Shown piece by piece: positions 8,227 to 16,042 of a DNA stretch of 21,617 nucleotides. This DNA is from Hyphomicrobium sp. (lineage in GTDB: Bacteria > Pseudomonadota > Alphaproteobacteria > Rhizobiales > Hyphomicrobiaceae). Each line of letters begins with the position of its first letter. Within the stretch, counting starts at the first letter, position 1. The DNA is taken from assembly GCA_030598645.1 (NCBI GenBank), contig JAUVPN010000006.1, forward strand, positions 1 to 21,617, given 5' to 3'. A program made the translations under genes and the position numbers. The notes under the pieces were generated by a model that worked only from the letters and a program-made list of their open reading frames with translations, searched no databases and was not told the origin of the DNA.

Positions 8227-9344
8227 TATTCGGTATCCCTGCTCACCGCGTATGACACGAAACGCGAAATCTCTGCTGGGGAAGGAAACAGATCGGGATG
8301 TTCGCGTAGCACAGCCTGCTCAATCTCCTGAATGGATCGTTGCCCGTCGCAATAGCCCAGCACGACGGTGCGCGCCCGTCCTTCCCGGCTTAACCGCGGA
8401 ACGCGCATCGGATTGGTGCGGATCAAGTCCTCCGGTGCCAACAACATGCCATGCCACGTCGAATGACTGAAGCGCTGCCCATTAGCCGGAAATTCAACGG
8501 TCCAGGCGATCAGGTGATCGTTCGGCCGGGCCATGATCGTGGCTTTAACCAGTTGCCCTGCTTTCACCTGCACGGCGTCATCAATGGGCAGAAAGGCCTG
8601 TGGGCGCTTAATAGCATGCTGCGAAAGTGGTGAGTTCGTCATCCACACGCCTTGGGCCAATTCGCACTCGAACCACCCGGCAAGTCCATGCATGACGCCG
8701 TCGCGGGTCATACGCAATTCTGCGTTCCAGGTGTAGAATTCTGGATTTTCTTGGTGCAGATCGATGCAGCCCAATTCGGCCGCCTCACAGAGTAGTTCTC
8801 GCTCCGTGAGTTCGACAGCATATTTTCGGTTAAGGCCATGGTGGCGCAACCATTGAAGTTCCGATGGCACCCCATCGGCCACCCAACCATCCACCTTGTC
8901 ACGACATTTCTGCGACTCGATTGCGCCCAGCCGAAGCCTGATCTTGGCGGGAATCAATCGCCCCCCCGGCTTGAGGAAACGGCGACGGGCATCCTGGAGC
9001 AAGTTCACCAGGCCATAATCGAAACCGAAGTAACCGATGTGGTCGCAGATCCCCACATCGACACGGTCCGGCAGTTCAATTCGCTGGGAAAGTCCGCGGA
9101 TAAACAAATGTGAGCTATCCGGGCTTGCGCGCGTAAGCGTCTCCCGCGCCACCTCAATCATAAGCGTAGAGTCGATGGCGCACACTTGCGCTGCACCTGC
9201 GTGCAAGCACATCAATCCAAGAACGCCCGAGCCACACCCGATATCTGCTACTCGGTCCCCCGGCCTGATCACCTGGGCGATGGCTGCTCTGAACTGTTCG
9301 AGCCTTAGGCGATCATCGACATATGACAGATGCTCTTCGAGCAT
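8226..9344 (-). CDS. PRMT-fold SAM methyltransferase with a PqqD-like C-terminal segment
   Basis: A 372-residue class I methyltransferase. SAM motif I is VADIGCGSGVLGL (32-44), and the acidic ribose-binding residue is in AIDST (57-60). The segment CDHIGYFGFDYGL (100-112) lines up with the PRMT double-E loop (SExMGYxxxxExM), but both Glu positions are Asp here (101 and 109). STWHGMLLAPEDL from 295 corresponds to the PRMT THW loop. The last 49 or so residues (GYCDGQRSIQEIEQAVL and on) resemble a PqqD or winged-helix module and could bind the leader. Inferred role: methylating a lasso peptide (carboxylate, Arg, or other side chain). ATG 9344 has a poor ribosome-binding site. The frame stays open upstream with plausible protein but no standard start codon, so the true N-terminus may be longer. 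Confidence 0.85.
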   Translation of the reverse strand: MLEEHLSYVDDRLRLEQFRAAIAQVIRPGDRVADIGCGSGVLGLMCLHAGAAQVCAIDSTLMIEVARETLTRASPDSSHLFIRGLSQRIELPDRVDVGICDHIGYFGFDYGLVNLLQDARRRFLKPGGRLIPAKIRLRLGAIESQKCRDKVDGWVADGVPSELQWLRHHGLNRKYAVELTERELLCEAAELGCIDLHQENPEFYTWNAELRMTRDGVMHGLAGWFECELAQGVWMTNSPLSQHAIKRPQAFLPIDDAVQVKAGQLVKATIMARPNDHLIAWTVEFPANGQRFSHSTWHGMLLAPEDLIRTNPMRVPRLSREGRARTVVLGYCDGQRSIQEIEQAVLREHPDLFPSPAEISRFVSYAVSRDTE

Positions 9345-9616
9345 TAGAGGCGAACTTCTTGCTTCACGATACAGAATCGCTAATGCGGCCTGCTTATACC
9401 CAGCATGGTGTAGTTGACTGTCTTGTACCCCTCGGGGCTCATACTTACCGCTTACGGCATCACAGTCTCAACCTCATCCGCCATCACGCTAAACTGCCGC
9501 TCATGGCCAAATACGCCGCGCTACACAGGCTTGTAGTCGAACAAGTAGAGCCCACTACCAAGCGGATGTGTGCCGACTCGCACAATGTTTTCTTTGATAC
9601 GTCTACCGGAACCAGG

Positions 9617-9781
9617 CTACGTCATCACCATCCCGCTACCGGCATCTGGTGCGCCAATGCCTGTACCCTGCGTCAAGAGATGCAGCCCGCCAAAGACTTG
9701 AAGACTAGGCCTTTCGTATGGCTTCTTGCGTGCAATCGCCTTTGGTTGGCGCGCGTTGCCTCTCGCAAATTCCTGTTCCAT
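9617..9781 (-). CDS. Lasso peptide precursor 1 (54 residues)
   Basis: A small gene starting at ATG 9781, placed by a strong GGAGG seven bases upstream. A much longer frame reaching back to 10039 is an artefact. The leader (1-38) carries the proteobacterial lasso motif YxxPxL (Tyr22-Glu-Arg-Pro-Ser-Leu27) followed by QVFGGLHLLTQ, with the conserved Thr at the penultimate leader position. The predicted core is GTGIGAPDAGSGMVMT (residues 39-54). Gly1 and Asp8 give the expected eight-membered side-chain ring. The tail has no aromatic or basic plug residue, only Met and Val. The C-terminal Thr is a candidate site for the cluster's kinase. It lies between the cyclase and the methyltransferase-kinase-B1-B2 block. 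Confidence 0.88.
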   Translation of the reverse strand: MEQEFARGNARQPKAIARKKPYERPSLQVFGGLHLLTQGTGIGAPDAGSGMVMT

Positions 9782-10348
9782 CAATCCCTCCGTCAGATAG
9801 CAACTAGCACGCCCCGGATAAATCCATAGAACATCACCCCCAAGGTGTGTCAATCGGCAACTGGAACTGTTCCCCAGAACACCCAGATAAGTGTGGCGCG
9901 CCCGCCCCAGCAGTCCGGAGCCACGAAATTGTACGGTCAGCGCCATGCGACACCGCATAACAACACTGGGCCGCATCCCCTTTCCGCCGGCATTAAGGGC
10001 CGCGAAAGCCCGCTGCAAAGGCCCCTTCTCGAACTGCACTCGATTGCGAGCTATGATGTATCTTCTTCTCGTGGCTCCCTAATTTACGGGATCGCTACAC
10101 GATCAATTGGTAGAACTTGGTGCGCAATCAGGTCTTGCCCTTATCGAGGTGGGCTTGCCGCCAAGCCGCAGCTGGTGACGACCTTGGTTGTTGCGCGCCT
10201 CTTTGAGCGCCTTAACGACCGCTTCGGCGCGAACCAGCTGAATAAAGTTCAGTCCCAATCAAAGCTTGGCGCGCGACCGAGACTCGAGACCAGGTCGAAA
10301 ACGAATCAGTCATGTATGTATGCAGTGCCAGGTAGATGAGATTTGCAG
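9782..10348. other. Intergenic stretch between lasso cyclase and precursor 1
   Basis: This 567-base stretch separates the cyclase stop from precursor 1. It holds the promoter candidate at 9825-9853. I see no further lasso motif and no recognisable protein, though a short minus-strand frame around 10120-10240 has ordinary protein-like composition and may be an eroded remnant. The precursor therefore probably has its own transcript. Confidence 0.45.
9825..9853 (-). promoter_or_regulatory. Sigma-70-type promoter for lasso precursor 1
   Basis: On the minus strand a perfect -35 box TTGACA (9853-9848) is followed after 17 bases by TCTATG (9830-9825), a weak -10 box. It is 43 bases before the precursor start codon, giving a leader of about 35 bases. 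Separate transcription of a precursor gene at a higher level than its enzymes is common in lasso clusters. Confidence 0.5.
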
Positions 10349-12259
10349 TTAAGGGAGTACGAGGCGGCCGTTTTTTCCTATCTTGCGACCAGAGGTAATT
10401 GCTTCGCAACCAAACAGACCCCACAGCATCCACTCGGGCCAGCTCGAGTTTTTGGATTTACCGACCACGTCTAATAGCTTTGCCACCTCGCGTGGTTCCA
10501 CCCAATCCCGGACGGTCTCAGACATTTTGCCTTTGAACAATTGCCGGATTTCAGGAAGATGCCATTGAAATGTAATGCTAAATTCGGCCTTCGTCTTCCG
10601 CGTTAGAACGGCCTGCGGCAGCAATCGAGTCAGTGCCTTTCTGTGCAAGTATTTGTCAGTACGCCCCCGCAATAGATACCAGTCAGGTATTGAGAAGGCG
10701 AACTGAATTAAGTTCGAATCGAAAAATGGTCGACGCAACTCGATGCCTACACTCGAAGCCATACGTTCCTCAAGTTCGCGAGCATGCGCCAAATATGCGT
10801 CTGACAGAGTATTGCTCTGTTTCCGTCGCCTTATCTGTCTGCTTCTAGTCGACGGGGAACTGCGATACGTCTCACGCCGTTGCTGCAGGAGGCGCCTCAT
10901 CGGTGGCCTTAGCCAAGCTTCTCTATCGATCTCCCCTCGATCCGCGCGAACGAACCCGCGCAGAAGTTGTCTCACGCTGTCAGGTAAGAGCGGGGCGAGG
11001 CCATGACGACACAGCCACCATAAGCTCTTGCTAAGACCCACATCGCGACAATCTCCTTGTATGTAGGTCAACAACTCATCCCACTGTTTCGCCGCCAGAG
11101 CATCTGCGTAATAATTCCGGCTCCCGCAAAGCAATTCGTCTCCGCCGACACCAACCAGCAACACGCGACTACCCTGATCTCGAGCTCGCCGCCTTATGTC
11201 TAGTCCCATAACGCCGTTCGGATACGATGGAAACTCGCGGTAATGGCTCGCCTTTTGCTGATACCAGGAAAGCTCCATTCTTGACGGAAGAATCTCATGA
11301 ATTTTCCGGTCTAAATGCCGCCCGACTGCCCGGGCGTAGTTTAGCTCATTGGCTCTAGATTCATCAGCAAAATACAATGTGTAGCCTTCTAAGCCGGGCG
11401 CTGGAAGCCGGTGGTGTCGGTTAAGCATCTCCGCCACGGCAAAAATCCCAGAAGAGTCCAACCCGCCGCTCACCTCGCAAGCAACCGGCTGGTAGGAGCG
11501 ACACATTCGACGCACAGCGTCCGTCAGTAGTTGACGGTAGTGATCAACATAGTCGTCTTCCTTCGTGTAAGGCAGGGTTTCCCAAAGATCTGGTGTCCAA
11601 TACTGGTCCAGGAGCTTCCCTCTTGAATTGACAGTCATCCGGTGAGCAGCATCCAGCCGGAAGATGCCGTTCCAGAATGTTTCGACTCTGGAGTGCCAGT
11701 CCCCCGCCAAAAATTCGGCAACCATGCCTTCATCGAGGTCCTCGGACACCCATGGCATAATCAGTATGGCGTGAACTTCCGAGGCGAAAACGAACGTTGT
11801 TCCATCCCAGTGATAGTTGAGGGGCTTATTGCCCATGCGGTCGCGCGCGCAGAAAACTTCTTGCCGCCGCGCGTCCCAGATCACCAACGCGAAATCCCCT
11901 TCGATATGCCGTAAGTAATCGCGGCCCCAGACTTCATAGGCCCTGAGAACAAGTTCCGCGTCCGAACGGTTGCGCAGGATGGCTCCACGCGCGAGGAGTT
12001 CTCTTCGCAGGTCTTCCCAATTGTCGACTCGCCCGTCCATTACAAGAACGAGGCTTTCGTCCTCGTTTGTAAGCGGCTGCGTTTCTTCGAGCGACTCTGG
12101 TGTCGTGCGCAACATGCACTGGCCGAGCGCGACCGGACCCCGGACCCAATTATTTATGCCGTCCGGGCCGCGGTAGGCCATCGCGGCCGTCATCTTCGCT
12201 AACCGCTCAGTCTCGACCGGCGCGCCATCGAAGCGGATGATGCCTGCTATTCCGCTCAT
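10349..12259 (-). CDS. Lasso peptide cyclase, C protein (asparagine-synthetase-B-like)
   Basis: A 636-residue AsnB homologue. It activates the Asp8 or Glu8 side chain of the cleaved core with ATP and closes the ring onto Gly1. The N-terminal Ntn-type glutaminase domain is present (MSGIAGIIRFDGAPV, later AMAYRGPDG), but residue 2 is Ser, not the catalytic Cys of true AsnB. Ammonia release from glutamine is therefore not expected, as usual for lasso cyclases. The ATP-pyrophosphatase loop SGGLDSSG is at 264-271. A second synthetase segment, GVGGDELLCG, follows about a hundred residues later. Length is normal. It lies just downstream of the ABC fragment and precursor 2, with precursor 1 on its other side. 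Confidence 0.94.
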   Translation of the reverse strand: MSGIAGIIRFDGAPVETERLAKMTAAMAYRGPDGINNWVRGPVALGQCMLRTTPESLEETQPLTNEDESLVLVMDGRVDNWEDLRRELLARGAILRNRSDAELVLRAYEVWGRDYLRHIEGDFALVIWDARRQEVFCARDRMGNKPLNYHWDGTTFVFASEVHAILIMPWVSEDLDEGMVAEFLAGDWHSRVETFWNGIFRLDAAHRMTVNSRGKLLDQYWTPDLWETLPYTKEDDYVDHYRQLLTDAVRRMCRSYQPVACEVSGGLDSSGIFAVAEMLNRHHRLPAPGLEGYTLYFADESRANELNYARAVGRHLDRKIHEILPSRMELSWYQQKASHYREFPSYPNGVMGLDIRRRARDQGSRVLLVGVGGDELLCGSRNYYADALAAKQWDELLTYIQGDCRDVGLSKSLWWLCRHGLAPLLPDSVRQLLRGFVRADRGEIDREAWLRPPMRRLLQQRRETYRSSPSTRSRQIRRRKQSNTLSDAYLAHARELEERMASSVGIELRRPFFDSNLIQFAFSIPDWYLLRGRTDKYLHRKALTRLLPQAVLTRKTKAEFSITFQWHLPEIRQLFKGKMSETVRDWVEPREVAKLLDVVGKSKNSSWPEWMLWGLFGCEAITSGRKIGKNGRLVLP

Positions 12260-12274
12260 GACTTAACGACTAGA

Positions 12275-12639
12275 CCTGAATATCCAAGTTGATGTCCTGC
12301 AGTGTCACGGGGCGGCCCGAGTAGACAAACCTAACGTAGCGAAATTCAATATCGTCCCGCGCGGTCGCTAAGGCTTGTCCTCCGCCGAAGATTGGCTCGG
12401 GGCGCTCGGTGAGCACGCCTTGCAGGCCCTGCAATGTACCACGGGGCCATTTGCGTCTGGCCATAAACACCGGCCAACGCACTAGCAGGACGGGTCAGCA
12501 AGGCGGCATTCAGAAGAAAACTGACCAGATCGGCGCGGGCATGTCGCCGCCGCAAACACGCCCGCTCGCCAGCCACAACAAGACAAGCACGGCAGCAGCT
12601 GCGATGAACTGCACCGCGGGTTTAAGCGCGGCATAAACG
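12275..12639 (-). pseudogene. Fragment of a duplicated lasso ABC exporter gene
   Basis: This 365-base stretch repeats 13796-14158 of the intact exporter gene in the same orientation, 1521 bases apart, at roughly nine matches in ten by eye. It corresponds to exporter residues of about 236-356, the end of the membrane domain and the start of the nucleotide-binding domain. Small indels put its parts in different frames, and it lacks start, Walker A and signature motifs, so it cannot make a transporter. It begins four bases after the stop of precursor 2 and ends 15 bases before the cyclase start. It is a scar of an unequal recombination or an older second copy of the exporter. Confidence 0.9.
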
Positions 12640-12643
12640 GGCA

Positions 12644-12823
12644 CTAAACCCTGTGCGCCATGCCCGAGGAGCCTTCGGTATCAGTGCCTGCTTGACCCTT
12701 CGTCAGCTGTTGGACGGTGCCGTACGATACCAACGTAGGCTTTTGATAAGCTCGCTTAGCGGAAGCAATTCGATCCTCCGACGCAGTGCCCCTCATGGTT
12801 AAGAGTCTAGGACTTTGCTTCAT
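12644..12823 (-). CDS. Lasso peptide precursor 2 (59 residues)
   Basis: A small gene whose start, ATG 12823, is fixed by GAGGAG eight bases upstream. An ATG 18 bases earlier would overlap that site. The leader (1-42) contains YQKPTL (Tyr26-x2-Pro29-x-Leu31), then VSYGTVQQLTK, with the conserved penultimate Thr41. The predicted core is GQAGTDTEGSSGMAHRV (residues 43-59), with an eight-membered ring between Gly1 and Glu8. His15 and Arg16 are plausible plug residues. When the cores are lined up at residue 8, both precursors share Ser11-Gly12-Met13, so they are likely paralogues. It ends in Val, so it lacks a C-terminal hydroxyl for the kinase. It is followed at once by the exporter fragment. Confidence 0.85.
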   Translation of the reverse strand: MKQSPRLLTMRGTASEDRIASAKRAYQKPTLVSYGTVQQLTKGQAGTDTEGSSGMAHRV

Positions 12824-13151
12824 CAACTGTCTCCTCAACAAAGGCGTTGGGGCGATTAGGTCTTTACCTCCGAACTCGCCCGAAACGTCAGTCGGCTTTT
12901 AGTTAGTAAGGCATTCGAATGCGACAATTCCATCTCGCTATCCACAAATTTTGAAAGTCAGCATCATCCAACGTGTTGTTTGTTCGGGTCCCAGCGCTGC
13001 GCGTCTGTGACGTCTTTGACACAACGTGCCCGTGCAGCGCTATGCCACGTGCAATGGCGCATCGGTCTCAAGCATCGCTGTGGTACCCGCCGCTATCAGC
13101 ATACTTTGCCCAGTAAGCGCCAAGCGATGAATATAAGGTGGAGGTTTGGGG
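12824..13151. other. Leader and promoter region of lasso precursor 2
   Basis: This 328-base stretch lies between the exporter stop and precursor 2. I see no reading frame of note and no third precursor motif. It must hold the promoter of precursor 2 unless that gene depends on read-through, but I found no -35/-10 pair good enough to mark. Confidence 0.45.
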
Positions 13152-14864
13152 CTAGTGGCGTCCAATGCGTTCGGTTCCGGAAAACTTTCCACGTGGCGCT
13201 GAGGCCCGCTTCGGATCGAACTGAACCAGCACGATCTTGCCCCTCTCAAGCTTCACGATCCGGTCCGCGAGCGCGAGGCTGGCAGGACGGTGGGTGATGA
13301 GGATGACAGTTCGTCCGGCGAGGGTCTGGCGGCATTGCTCGATGAAGGACGTTTCGCCGTGCGGATCAAACATAGCAGTGGCTTCGTCGAGGATTAGTAT
13401 GGGCGGATCCTTTAAGAGGGCTCGTGCCAGGGCAATACGCTGGCGCTGTCCGCCAGAGAGCCTGATGCCCTGGTCGCCGACGATGGTGTCATAGCCCTGT
13501 GGCAGTCGGGTGATGAACTCATGCGCTTGCGCAGCCCCGGCGGCATGTTCGATCTCGCCTGCAGTGGCATTCGCTTTGCCAAATGCGATGTTGTCGCAGA
13601 CGCTACCGTTGAACAGCAGCACATTCTGGGGGACCACGCCGATCTGGCTCCTGAGACTGTCGAGGCTGATGCTCGCGATATCCTTGCCATCGATGAATAT
13701 CTGTCCGGCATCGGTCTCCTGCAGACGCATGAGAAGGTGTGCAAGGGTGCTCTTGCCGGCGCCATTCTCTCCGGTGATCGCGATCGTTTCGCCTGCCGGA
13801 ATATCCAAGTTGATGTCCTGCAATGTCACGGGGCGGCCCGGGTAGGCAAACCTAACGTTGCGAAATTCAATATCGCCCCGCGCGGGCGCTAGGGCTTGAC
13901 CTCCGCCGAAGATTGGCTCGGGGCGCTCGGTGAGCACGCCTTGCAGGCGCTGCAGCGTGCCGCGCGCCATTTGCGTCTGGCCATAAACACCGGCCAACGC
14001 ACTAACAGGACGGGTCAGCAAGGCGGCATACAGAAGAAAACTGACCAACTCGGCAGGGGGCATGTCGCCGTTGCTCACACGCCCGCTCGCCAGCCACAAC
14101 AAGACAAGCACGGCGGCAGCTGCGATGAACTGCAAAGCGGGCCCAAGCGCGGCATAAATGCGTTGCTGCGTAAGGCTGAGTTCCATCACGCGGCGAATCT
14201 GCTGGCTGTGACGCTGCGATTCGTGCGCTTCTCTTGTGAACGTCTTGATGGCGGGAAGCATGCCGAGGTTTTCTTCGGCGATCGCCACGGCGGTTGCCTG
14301 CGCTTGCTGCAACTGAAGGGCCAGGGGGCGAATGCGACGACCCATGATCTTGAGAAGCAAGTAGAAGAGCGGGATGAGGACAGCGACCAGACCGGCCAGC
14401 AGTGCATCGATGCGAAACATCAGCACGACGGCGCCGGCTACGGTCAGCACCAGCGGTATCACGCTGAGGAACGTGCCGGTGATGAAGCCGCTGAGTTGAG
14501 CAACTTCGTGAGTAATGAGCGCCAGAATATCACCCTGGCGGCGCAGGTGAAAAAAGCCAAGTGGCAAGGCCTGCAGGTGATCATAGATGCGTATGCGCAG
14601 ATCAGCGAGAATACGCTCAGCCGTGCGGCTCAATAGATAGCCGTTGGCAAACTTCACCACCGCCTGAAACGCAAATAGAGCCAGCAACGCCACCAGTATT
14701 GCGCTCACGTCTGGCCGCCCGTGTGACAGCACGCCGCCGGCAAATCGCCCCCCTAACCAAGGCACAGCGAGCGCGGCAGCGGTCTCAAACAGCATCAAGG
14801 CGCCGGCAAAGGCCAGGCTGGCGCGATAGGGCGCGGCGAACCCCAGGAGGACGCGCAGGTTCAT
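13152..14864 (-). CDS. Lasso peptide ABC exporter, D protein
   Basis: A 570-residue fused ABC exporter half-transporter. The N-terminal membrane domain (about residues 1-310) has several hydrophobic spans. The nucleotide-binding domain carries Walker A GENGAGKST at about 363-371, the signature LSGGQRQRIALARALL near 466, and Walker B ILILDEATA near 488. It likely works as a homodimer exporting the mature lasso peptide and giving self-immunity. The start chosen is ATG 14864, whose ATGA overlaps the TGA of the nucleotidyltransferase gene. A longer frame to 14969 would intrude 100 bases into that gene and is not needed. There is no N-terminal C39 peptidase domain, consistent with leader cleavage by B2. 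Part of it is duplicated at 12275-12639. Confidence 0.93.
   Translation of the reverse strand: MNLRVLLGFAAPYRASLAFAGALMLFETAAALAVPWLGGRFAGGVLSHGRPDVSAILVALLALFAFQAVVKFANGYLLSRTAERILADLRIRIYDHLQALPLGFFHLRRQGDILALITHEVAQLSGFITGTFLSVIPLVLTVAGAVVLMFRIDALLAGLVAVLIPLFYLLLKIMGRRIRPLALQLQQAQATAVAIAEENLGMLPAIKTFTREAHESQRHSQQIRRVMELSLTQQRIYAALGPALQFIAAAAVLVLLWLASGRVSNGDMPPAELVSFLLYAALLTRPVSALAGVYGQTQMARGTLQRLQGVLTERPEPIFGGGQALAPARGDIEFRNVRFAYPGRPVTLQDINLDIPAGETIAITGENGAGKSTLAHLLMRLQETDAGQIFIDGKDIASISLDSLRSQIGVVPQNVLLFNGSVCDNIAFGKANATAGEIEHAAGAAQAHEFITRLPQGYDTIVGDQGIRLSGGQRQRIALARALLKDPPILILDEATAMFDPHGETSFIEQCRQTLAGRTVILITHRPASLALADRIVKLERGKIVLVQFDPKRASAPRGKFSGTERIGRH
13796..14158 (-). repeat. Source copy of the 365-base exporter duplication
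   Basis: This part of the intact exporter gene is the partner of the degraded copy at 12275-12639, in direct orientation. The homology ends sharply: beyond 13796 the intact gene goes on into the Walker A region, while the other copy runs to a stop codon and the cyclase gene. Confidence 0.9.
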
Positions 14865-16042
14865 GGAGTTTGCTGGCTCCTGCTCAGCCGCTTGATGATG
14901 CCCCCTACCGCACGGCGCGCATACAGCCACGGCAACCAGCTCGGGCGCGCGACTGGATACTTGCTGCACATGTAAGCAGCGGGCGGGAACACGAGCTCAC
15001 GAATGAAACGCCACCGGTTTGAGATGCGCGCAATTGCACGGAAGTCCATCCATTGTCGGCGAAGCGCGCTTGCGTCTAGATAAACGGAGATGTTCTCGCG
15101 ACCGCCTGCCTCAGCCAAGCCGGCAGATACAGACTCGGGAATGCTTGTTTCAAAACACGTCCGCGCGCGTTCCAGCCCTTCTAGGCACACAGAGCTTAAG
15201 CCCTTGTGTCGGGCTAGACTCAATAACTCTTGCCGTTGCGCGCAGGTCAAGCTGCCCGCGAGCAGGTGGATGTCGTACAGCCATATGCGGCGATCACCAC
15301 TATAGTGGGCGACATAATCTACATAATAGGGGCTCTGCTTGTGCACGGCGCGGTGCATGCATGCGATAAGCAGGGCGTGGACAGGCCCTGCGGCCACCGC
15401 TTCGGTGCATAGGTGAGGCAATGACACTACCTTGCTGCGGAGTTCTTCATAGGAAAACAACTGGGACAGCAGTTCGGAGTTGGCAATCTTCCAATGCACA
15501 TCAATGTCGTGCTGTCCACCGCCTCCGCAATCTCGTGAGTAGCCGGCTTGGTAGCTGATGAATTCGCCGCTGACGCCGATGCTGCGCTTGAAGCCGAGCG
15601 ATGTGAGCGCATCATCCACTTGCGCACGATCTTGAGGCCGAATGATAACATCAGTATCGCCGCGCGCACGCAATGCGGGATTGTCATAGTGCGAGTAGGC
15701 CAGCCCCGTGCCTTTGAAGAAGACCGGCTGAATGCTGTTCCTGGCGAGCTCAGCGACGATCTCTGTCAGCACGTGCTGATGGCGTAGCTCCCACATAGTA
15801 TGGGCAAGCGCTTGGCGGTGAAGTGCATCCAGGACAATGGCAGGCCAATCTCGTCGGCCGCTCAAGCGCTCATTCAGCAATGCCTGCACACCATGATATT
15901 CGCTGCGCTCAAGGAAGGCCACTGCGAAACGCGTGCTACTGCCTTGAGGCCAACGCAAGTCCTCGCCGCGCAGGACGGCACACATCAGCTCATCGACAGC
16001 TTGAGAGCTGACCGCGGTGTCAATCTCTGTATAAACCGACAT
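14861..16042 (-). CDS. Nucleotidyltransferase-like protein (NTP_transf_5 type) of the lasso cluster
   Basis: A 393-residue protein of the uncharacterised nucleotidyltransferase family. The polymerase-beta-like signature is clear: FFKGTGLAY from 108, RARGDTDVII at 125-134 with two metal-ligand aspartates, and HDIDVHWKI from 178 with further acidic residues. The rest is helical and ends PAYMCSKYPVARPSW and a basic tail. Proteins of this family recur next to lasso genes that also carry a kinase, and a role in further modifying a phosphorylated product has been proposed. The exact chemistry is not established here. The TGA overlaps the ATG of the exporter, so translation is coupled. A TATGAT -10-like box at 16147-16152 lies about 105 bases upstream, without a clear -35. 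Confidence 0.82.
   Translation of the reverse strand: MSVYTEIDTAVSSQAVDELMCAVLRGEDLRWPQGSSTRFAVAFLERSEYHGVQALLNERLSGRRDWPAIVLDALHRQALAHTMWELRHQHVLTEIVAELARNSIQPVFFKGTGLAYSHYDNPALRARGDTDVIIRPQDRAQVDDALTSLGFKRSIGVSGEFISYQAGYSRDCGGGGQHDIDVHWKIANSELLSQLFSYEELRSKVVSLPHLCTEAVAAGPVHALLIACMHRAVHKQSPYYVDYVAHYSGDRRIWLYDIHLLAGSLTCAQRQELLSLARHKGLSSVCLEGLERARTCFETSIPESVSAGLAEAGGRENISVYLDASALRRQWMDFRAIARISNRWRFIRELVFPPAAYMCSKYPVARPSWLPWLYARRAVGGIIKRLSRSQQTP

Noticed and set aside
9441..9616. Possible third small peptide or terminator between precursor 1 and the methyltransferase
   Set aside because: Short frames here lack a YxxPxL motif and a ribosome-binding site, and the small hairpins have five-base stems without a T-run.
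9782..10039. A 140-residue frame reaching from 10039 into lasso precursor 1
   Set aside because: Only the last 54 residues have lasso precursor features, and a strong ribosome-binding site sits right before the internal ATG at 9781. The upstream part has no recognisable content and includes the promoter candidate.
12270..12576. A separate small protein or toxin in the frames over the exporter fragment
   Set aside because: The sequence is fully explained as a degraded copy of 13796-14158.
13896..14636. 246-residue plus-strand frame over the exporter gene
   Set aside because: It is an opposite-strand shadow of the membrane domain of the ABC exporter; composition is Gln/His/Arg-rich without any motif.
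14865..14969. N-terminal extension of the ABC exporter to ATG 14969
   Set aside because: It would overlap the nucleotidyltransferase gene by over 100 bases and adds residues unlike an exporter. ATG 14864 overlaps that gene's stop in the usual coupled way.
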